A stretch of 64,000 bases of DNA from Dicyema japonicum (Eukaryota > Dicyemida > Rhombozoa > Dicyemidae), in assembly GCA_011109175.1 (NCBI GenBank), contig RDEW01000027.1, positions 694,703 through 758,702 of the forward strand, written 5' to 3'. The position numbers and the translations under genes were made by a program. The notes beneath the pieces were generated by a model. That model worked only from the letters and a program-made list of their open reading frames with translations. It was not told where the DNA came from and searched no databases. Below, one piece after another: positions 57,127-64,000 of the stretch (the stretch's first letter is position 1; each line of letters opens with the position of its first letter).

Positions 57127-58571
57127 TCATGCAAAAAGCGGTAATATTGAGGAATATTCACAATCCTCGAAAAGATAAGAGACTCTTCTAATCTCATCGA
57201 TAATCAAATCAGCTCCATCATCACTAATCATATATGACACATTGAATGTCTTTATATATGGGTCCTGAATACAAATACGTGACAACTTGGATAAAAAATA
57301 TGGCATACACTGAACTCTCCCGCAGTCTTATCCCCCAACGATCCCGACAAATCGCGGCAAAACGCATCCGAAGGTACCACATAACCATTCGATGAGAGAA
57401 ACACTTTGTCAAAGTTCTGACCCGACCAGAATCTGAAAAACGCAGAAATCATATCCACTAAAGTTTCAAAAACCAAAAACTGGTAGACAGATCTGAAGGT
57501 CCTCTCACCGCCATCAATGTGTCCAAGGAAGGAACTCCGCATAGCCAGCCGTCCACAACCACGGTCTCTTCTGCGTATTAGATTAAAAAAACGTGATATT
57601 TCTAGCAGCTCAGAGGGAGTAGGGAAGCTACGACCCACCGAAGCCGGCAAATTTGAATGGAAGAGGGGTATCAGAATCATTAGATTAACAATGTAGGAGT
57701 TCATAAACACACACTTGAATAGAGGTTGTTTGAACCACTGACGAATCAAGATTGATGCATCTCTGAACCCCCTCGAGTAGTTGACGTATAACGCGAAAAG
57801 CTGAGAGTTAAGGATCCCCATTCTGATAATCAGATACCACAAACTTGTTATTGAAAGACAGGTCGACATTTGTGGATGGAAATTTCCGAAGACGGAAGGT
57901 CAGAATAGGCATCCGAGCGTATTTGATGGCGACAATATTCTTAAAAACATTGGAGCCACGAAGGAATTTAGTTACCTCGTCGAAGAAGTTCATACCCTCC
58001 CTAATCTGCAATAATGAGGAAAAAGCACCAGAGTCACGTCAATATCGCATTTTTTACAGGCAAATCCAGCCACGAAGGAACCGAACGGAACCAAACGACC
58101 GAAAAAGCTAAGCTGTTCTCCCAGGATTCCGATTATTTGCTGACATTCCTTGTAGTTAGCACTGTCAATGATAGTTTTGGTTATGATATACTGGATCTGA
58201 CTGAAATAAAGGTCAAAACCAACCTCTCCACAGTTGTAAGATCTTCGGGGATCGTAAATACATTTGGGGTCGACTTTGAGAACCGACATTTGGCACGTGT
58301 TATATTTAGATTTTTTCCATTTAGGGTTATAGTGTAGGGATATTGTAGCATTTTTTCCACGCTGCTTCGACTCTTGAAGGTCAGGAAAGCCTCCGTGTTC
58401 TGAATATATCGACACAGGACAAACCCGATGTATTTTGCAAGACATGATCTCTCCGAAAGACCTTAAACCTGAAATGAGGTCTTCAGGCTTTGTTTTGGGT
58501 TTAAATCCTGAAATATGAATGACAAATTTGCTGTTTCTTTGTTTTTCAGAATTGTGCCCTCGAGGAATCAT
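57127..58571 (-). CDS. Non-canonical poly(A)/poly(U) polymerase, MTPAP/TUT1 type, with N-terminal RRM-like domain
   Basis: A template-independent nucleotidyltransferase that adds A or U to RNA 3' ends. ATG at 58571; introns of 25, 23, 23, 22 and 23 nt give 442 residues. Residues about 14-88 form an RRM-like fold (KFVIHISGFKPKTKPEDLIS ... EAFLTFKSRSSVEKML). The catalytic domain has PFGSFVAGF (146-154), CDIDV with D160/D162 as metal ligands, ARMPILTFR and VDLSFNN with D212. PAP-associated helices follow (RDASILIRQWFK, MNSYIVNLMILI, FRFWSGQNFDKVFLSSNGY). The end is CIQDPYIKTFNVSYMIS. The C-D-[IL]-D wording and spacing fit MTPAP and TUT1 best. I cannot decide mitochondrial versus nuclear, and no clear transit peptide was seen. 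All catalytic residues are intact. Confidence 0.88.
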
Positions 58572-58699
58572 AAGAACAACCAAAGTTTATTTTTTGAATT
58601 GCAAGAGTAATTTATTTTTAAAATAAACAAAGATTATTTTTATAATAAAATACATATATAAATTAAAGAATAAAAGTCAGGCGAAACTAAAGGTTTCTA

Positions 58700-59520
58700 G
58701 TAGAGGTGTTGACTTCTCTTTTTGAAAATATGTCTTTTTTTGCGATTGATTACCCGTTGTCCATTCTCCCTCGGTACTTTCAACATTCGAGGTTTGAAGT
58801 TAATTACCAAAACATCAACTTGGACATGATATATCAATTCATGGGGTCAGTATTTGCTGTCTTCAAGAAATGAAAATTACCGCATATTCTATTACTAAAT
58901 TGGATGATTATTATATAATTTTTTGGACTCTGATTTTCGACATTAAGGTGTTGGATTTTCTGTCATGGAGATCTTTATGACCTTGTGACGCATGTATGGG
59001 CTCTCTTGGTTAGTATTGCAGTCATGCAACTCCGTCATCTCTATCATCAATGTCTATGCTTAGACCGCTGCCTATGTCAATGCCGACCCTGAAGATCTCG
59101 GCGAGATCTACTCATGCTTGACTGGCACAATGACTCACTTTCGTTATCATTTCTGACGTGGAGATTGGAATGCCAGAGTTGGTAAGGTGCGGAATGAGGA
59201 TGCTTGTATTGAATAGCATGTTGGGAACCGTCGAAGTTCCTCTGATGTTTCATTATTTTAATTCTACAAATCCTCTGACGATCTGCAAGGAAATGCGATT
59301 AATAAGCCAGCTCCTTTCTCTTATCTTTCTTCCTTACTTCGATACGGTTCAGCAGAATCAGTGATCTGGTTCCTATAAGTACTGATGTTTCCACACCGAG
59401 TTGCTCAAAGATGAGCTGTCCAACGAGACATTCATATTTCTTCTTCCTTTGAATCTTTTGACCTTCAATCATATCGGTTGTAGTCAGAAGGAAGGTCATA
59501 CAATGTAGGCTAAGCAATAT
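58700..59520 (+). mobile_element. LINE APE endonuclease remnant
   Basis: Across shifting frames: GTFNIRGLK (about 58772), SVINVYAQTAAYVNADPEDL (about 59032-59095) and RGDWNARVGKVRNEDACIE (about 59155-59208). These are consecutive endonuclease motifs (GTxNIRGL, NVYAPT-like, GDxNARVG). It occupies the spacer between the divergently oriented poly(A) polymerase and the next gene. Confidence 0.7.
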
Positions 59521-59985
59521 AGACCCCCTTGAGAATAGCCAAAAATTTCCCTTTAATGAAAAAACATCTATTTTAACGTGTTTTATTTTTTTAATTTATT
59601 GAACTAAAAACACCGTCTTAACCGGAACGAAAAAATTTAGGTGATCTCGGCCTTCCTCAGCAGTCTTCGCATGCTCGGACTTGAAGGAAGTGTTTTCCAG
59701 GGGGAATTCTTCTGCATGGTTGTTGACTAATGGTCCTTTTTGGATATAATTTAGGATTATATCTGTCGCAACCAGATATGGTAAGCCACATGACGCACAC
59801 TAAAAATTCAAGCTCCCTGGAGCTAAAAAAGGAGAAGAAGAACAGAAGAATCAAACAAATTAATTAATAAAAAAAACTTCTTCAAAAAATAGTTTAATTA
59901 AACTGATAACTTAATTAACTAAAAATATTTTATTAATTTTAGAATATTTTGAATAGACTTTCGGGCTTTAAATTAGTGTTGTGTG
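59521..59985. other. AT-rich spacer with inverted LINE tail
   Basis: At about 59590-59655 there is sequence resembling an inverted LINE 3' terminus. No gene was seen. Confidence 0.3.
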
Positions 59986-59988
59986 GCA

Positions 59989-61449
59989 ATGAACGGAGAT
60001 ACAAACGCTATTACAGTAGGGGAAATAAGGGAGAAACTCTATCCTTTTGAGGAATTTTTCACAGTCAATGGTCTCAAGGAGTTATTTGACGCCATAATAA
60101 ATATACCTAAGGAGCACACAATTACACATGACGAATACACGAGATTCAAAGAACTGGAAAAAGCAAAAGCCCTGGTATTTGACATTGATTTCGTCGACCC
60201 AGAAATCTCCAGACAAGTAGAAATTCGCAAAGATGATGACCTTAATTACGACTTGGACGACTTGATGTATTTCAGTTTTTTATTCCAGTGAAATTTCCGA
60301 AGAGTTGAAGAAGACTGTGAAAACCAAACTTGAGTGCATTGCAGAGAAAAAGGAACTCGTACAAGAAGCGTAAATTTAATTAATTTTATTTCAGAAATAA
60401 TTTAAATCCGTTAAATAATAAAATTGAAAAATATAAAAATTGTGAAAAGTTAAACTTGGAGGTATTGTGTTTTTTAATTTAAGAATTTAAAAAATCGTTT
60501 TGACGAATTTTCATTCTCATTGGCGAACCTTTTAGACGAATGGCCGGTAAATCAATTTATGGACTTCCTCTGTGAATTTGCGGAAACACAGACTGAGGAC
60601 CTTCAAAAATTGAAGGAATCGTTAAAAATTGTATCAATAGATGAAGTAACATAGATTATCAAGAAACCTGCTCTTCTTTGTCCAGGAGAACTGGCGAGAT
60701 TCGAGTCTGTGAGTTCCAGGTTTTGATTTGCTGATTTAAGTCACCAGGTTATGTCAGATTATTCACAAAAATTCCCAATGGGAGCTTGATTGTGAAGCCT
60801 TGAAGGCTCAACTCAAATTTATGAAGAAATTTGATGTGACTTTTCCGGAATTAGTGGACACTCAGTCCATTCTGTCAAATGAGGATGTCGACGAAATCCT
60901 CACGGGGTACTCTATAAGTAAAACTGACTCGATTATTACTGAATTTACTGACTTATACAACACCCTTCAACGGTCATGTTCAGAAAAGGTCGATTATTAT
61001 GCCAATTTGGTTGAGTTGGGGTTATTTTGAGGCTTTGGGAGTTTTAGAGAGAACGGTTGAGGCCAATTTGGAAGAGATTTTTAAATCCGTTGAGATGTAT
61101 TTTGACTTTTTCGAGACCACCATCAAAACGTGGTCAAATTCTCAAACCTGACCATCGAAATTGTCGACCGTAAGCTGAAGACATGTGATGAAGTTCAATC
61201 TGAGGGAATACGGATTATGGGAGAGAAAGAGATTGGTGGAGAAGCTAAACGAGAAGGCAATAGTTTAGCTGTGGAAAAAGTTGATGGGTATTGTTCATTT
61301 TGATATATAGTACTGCGGTTATGGATGTTGTGAAGAAGACGTGTGACATTGAAAGGAGGAGTAAGCTGAGGTTACGGAGATCTGAGTTAGATGCGAAGAT
61401 AAGCTGTATTATGTCCATTATTGACTCTAAACTAAAAGACTTTTTGTAG
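59989..61449 (+). CDS. Unrecognised helical/coiled-coil-like protein, at least eight exons
   Basis: I do not recognise the family. From ATG 59989, introns of 22, 25, 22, 24, 28, 22 and 23 nt join exons such as EKLYPFEEFFTVNGLKELFD, ISEELKKTVKTKLECIAEKK, NRFDEFSFSLANLLDEWPVN, LDCEALKAQLKFMKKFDVTF, DSIITEFTDLYNTLQRSCSE and VVKKTCDIERRSKLRLRRSE, ending at TAG 61447. It would be about 420-430 residues, acidic at the N-terminus and strongly helical with Lys/Glu-rich repeats. One phase change near 61110-61150 is not explained: the summed exons miss a multiple of three by exactly the amount of one more 23- or 26-nt intron or a 1-base indel. Structure elsewhere is consistent. Confidence 0.6.
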
Positions 61450-61639
61450 TAAGTCACTTAATTTTTATTTTTCATTGAAATGAGTGTTTTGTAGAAAATT
61501 TATTTTTAGCGGTATTTTTGTTTAAAAAAATAAAGGATATTGATTAGAATTTTGGGGGATATGTTTCAAGGGTGAATTATCGCTATAAAGAAGATTCCTT
61601 CTCTTATCTGTGGGATTATTCGAGATATGACATACTGTC

Positions 61640-61800
61640 TACGACGATGCTTCGGAGACTAACAGGAAGTTGTGGAAACCCCTATAGTGGAGTGGGCGAG
61701 AGCAAATGATCCTTTTCCGCACCAGTCTGGCACTGGACGCCACTTGAGATATGTGGTTCACATGAGGAGTCTACTAGGAAAGGAAAGAGGAGGAATAGAC
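61640..61800 (-). repeat. Dispersed repeat E copy
   Basis: Reverse complement of GAAACCCCTATAGTGGAGTGG ... GCAAATGATCCTTTTCC ... CAGTCTGGCACTGGACGCCA matches the repeat at 37.9-38.3 kb in order and spacing. Confidence 0.65.
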
Positions 61801-61854
61801 AAAACAAACAGAAATCTTTAACCAATTAGGCACATGGAGAACGCCCGACTCGCA

Positions 61855-62230
61855 AGAATTAATTTATTTTATTAACCCCTAAGAAGATAAAAGTTATCGT
61901 CTAATTAAGTGATCCCGGTGTCCATACCAGTCGTTTTCCTGCGGTTACTTTGGAGTCCTGGATTAATCTCCACCGCGGGGAAGGTTTCTTCTCATATCTC
62001 GGGCAGGCGTCCATGTATAGTTTGATGTCCTGCCAGAAAGGATGGTCAGGGGACTTTGCCATCTTGAAGAAGTCCCGGTGAAGTTCCGTAATGTATATCG
62101 TGATTGGAGGAAGTTTAGTGTTCTACAAAGTAACGAAGTAAACGTCCTTTTCGACGATCTCAATAGTATTCTGAGAAATCGATTTTGTAAAACTTCCAAC
62201 TTGCTCTACAAAATATTTGTATTATAGCTC
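61855..62230 (-). mobile_element. Type A-like LINE 3'-end fragment
   Basis: The minus frame reads LQNRFLRILLRSSKRTFTSL, a close relative of QNRYFRILLRSSKKASTSLL at 27.36 kb. It then ends in the shared terminus GGGATCACTTAATTAGACGATAAC ... TAAATAA (about 61915-61860). Confidence 0.75.
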
Positions 62231-62383
62231 TAACGATGGGCGGAAAATATTTCCGACTTACAAGAAGAGACTGAAAGATTTATAAACTTGGGAAAAATAA
62301 ATTAATTTTTGATAAAAATAAAAAAAAACATTATTTAAAATATACTAAAATATTTTTAAAAAAAATTTATTGCTAAGAAATTA

Positions 62384-64000
62384 ATGGATGATCCTGGAAA
62401 AGAGTCACTCTTAAATCTTATAAAAGAACATCAAATAACCTTCGAATCAGACATTCGAAGTCTTCAGTCCACTAGCAGCGACACAGTTCCATCTTACTTA
62501 CTATTTAAGGAAAAACTTGCTCTTTACGAAAGGCATAATAAAGATTTGACTGAACAAAACCAATTCTTAGTGTCACTTTGCTGTGAATTGCAGGAAAACT
62601 GCACTTCTCTTAACAAAAATGCAATTAGCAGCGAAAATAAGTTTATGTATGTTTTATGAAAGCCACCACTCGATGCAGGAAAAAATCAAAATTCTAACAC
62701 AAGAAAACCAAGTATATGAGAACAAAATTCTTTTCATGGGGAACGAGTACCAGGCACTCAGAGAAATGTATGAAAAAAAAGTGGACGAAGTAAAATTTTA
62801 GTCACGTAGGTCGCCCATTTGAAAGAAAATAAAAACGACCAAGAAAACTGTGGACTTGAAGCTTCAAATTTCAAATCAAGAAGATTCAGCGAAGAGGTTT
62901 AAGTTCTTTATAGCCGGCAGTGGCTTATTGATCACTTAGAAGAGACTGAGGATAAAAAGGGGAACATTGAACGTTGGTTAGAGAGCTCAACCTTGGTGGA
63001 TCAAAAACCGACTCGAGATTTATATAACGAAAACAACCGACTGTTACAGCAGGTTTGATGTTTTGGTGAATTTTTGCAGATTCAAACCATCACTGAGGAC
63101 CAGGCTAAGACACGTGACCAGTGTGATGAGTTGAAGACACAACTTTCTCGTCAAATTGAGGAAAACTCTCTTAAACAATCCATCATTGAAAGCAAAGAAA
63201 ATCTGCTTAGAAGTATAAATGACGAGATCTCTGCACTTCGTCAGCATATAGACACTCTAAATGGACAAATTGGCTCCCTACAACAATCCGAGGCCAACTT
63301 ATTCCGTGAAAATGCCGTTCTGCGCACTCAAATGACCAGTAACTCAGAAAACATGCAAGAATTCTTCAACGTCAAAGAGGAGGTTCATAAACATTTAATG
63401 GGCTTTAGATCGAAGAGAGGAACGAAGTCATCCAAAAATTAGTGGACGAACTGGACAAAACTCGTGGGCTTGCTAGACAGATGAGAGGAGTCATTGATAA
63501 AAAGGACGAAGAGATCTCTTCCTTGAATAGCAGAAACAACCGTCTTCACTCTGAGTACAGCCAAAAGATTCAATCTGTTGAGATTTTATTTATTTTGACA
63601 GATTGAGGACAGTATTCCAACAAAAATGGAGAGAGAGGAAAGCGTGGAGGAGGCTTGCCGACCTTTGAGGACCGACAATGCCGTGTTGAGACAAACAATG
63701 ACCAAGTTGGTTACAGAAAATAAAAAATTGTGCGACAAAATCGATACCTTAGACAAGGATGTTGACTCCTGGCGGGCCAAATGCAAAGGACAGCATCAAA
63801 AGGTAAAAATACTTTCCAAGTCCTTAGATGGAAGAGATTGTGGAGAGTGTGTCAGTCATGAGCTATAATTTGAAGGTTGCCAATGAAAAGGTTTCCACAA
63901 TGACCGTAGAAGTAGTCAAAAGGCTTAGTAACCTAGATTGGCATGAAAAATGAACAATTTGATACTCTAGCGTACGAACTGAAGGAATCCCGCTCAAAAA
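62384..64000 (+). CDS. Long coiled-coil protein, 5' part, runs off the window
   Basis: ATG 62384 opens MDDPGKESLLNLIKEHQITF. Proposed introns: 28 nt (62649-62676), one of 20 or 29 nt near 62800, then 24, 27, 26, 25, 25 and 25 nt. Joined exons are almost entirely coiled coil: LFKEKLALYERHNKDLTEQN, EKIKILTQENQVYENKILFM, ERWLESSTLVDQKPTRDLYN, QIEENSLKQSIIESKENLLR, EISALRQHIDTLNGQIGSLQ, RNEVIQKLVDELDKTRGLAR, AVLRQTMTKLVTENKKLCDK and KNEQFDTLAYELKESRSK at the edge. Hydrophobic heptads and Gln/Glu/Lys richness suggest a structural or centrosomal/ciliary protein, but no family motif identifies it. About 480 residues are visible. Confidence 0.7.

Noticed and set aside
1-64000. CRISPR arrays, operons or bacterial genes
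   Set aside because: No regularly spaced repeats and no ribosome-binding/operon layout; all genes carry spliceosomal introns.

Overview
This window is eukaryotic and almost certainly animal. It is AT-rich, crowded with decayed non-LTR retrotransposons, and carries at least eight host genes interrupted by exceptionally short spliceosomal introns. In the genes I could reconstruct, about 60 introns restore the reading frame and the family alignment. All but one are roughly 20-30 nt long (most 22-26 nt), and the exception is a 125-nt intron in a Polycomb RING gene. A ciliary gene (CFAP206), a Polycomb-group RING finger gene and MAEA point to a ciliated metazoan. Introns of about 26 nt are known from dicyemid mesozoans, so Dicyema or a relative is my best guess; this is inference, not something the sequence proves.

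Host genes in order: seryl-tRNA synthetase (+, 2200-3819, 9 introns); PCGF-type RING/RAWUL protein (-, 9235-10583); CFAP206 (-, 40376-42583, 15 introns); MAEA/GID9-type CTLH E3 ligase subunit (+, 46906-48269, 8 introns); an unrecognised 152-residue protein (+, 53383-53955); a non-canonical poly(A) polymerase of the MTPAP/TUT1 type (-, 57127-58571); an unrecognised coiled-coil-like protein (+, 59989-61449); and a long coiled-coil protein running off the right edge (+, from 62384). SARS1, CFAP206, MAEA and the poly(A) polymerase come out in frame with lengths close to their families, so they look intact despite the repeats around them.

The rest is repeats. Four element types recur. Type A is an APE-endonuclease LINE with Jockey/CR1-like RT. 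Type B has RT motif YLDD and a C-terminal restriction-like-endonuclease-type domain. Type D is fragments carrying a zinc-binding and PD-(D/E)xK-like domain. Type F is RT C-terminal fragments. There are also tRNA-derived SINEs, another ~215-bp dispersed repeat, and one pogo/Tigger-like transposase remnant. The stretch from about 10.6 to 38.4 kb has no host gene I can defend.

The assembly has a systematic fault: all ten single-N positions (1666, 6633, 8029, 15870, 30856, 35457, 36068, 38102, 50793, 54710) are flanked by two near-identical copies of the same 120-270 bp, the signature of contig ends that overlapped but were not merged. ORFs that cross these Ns are artefacts.
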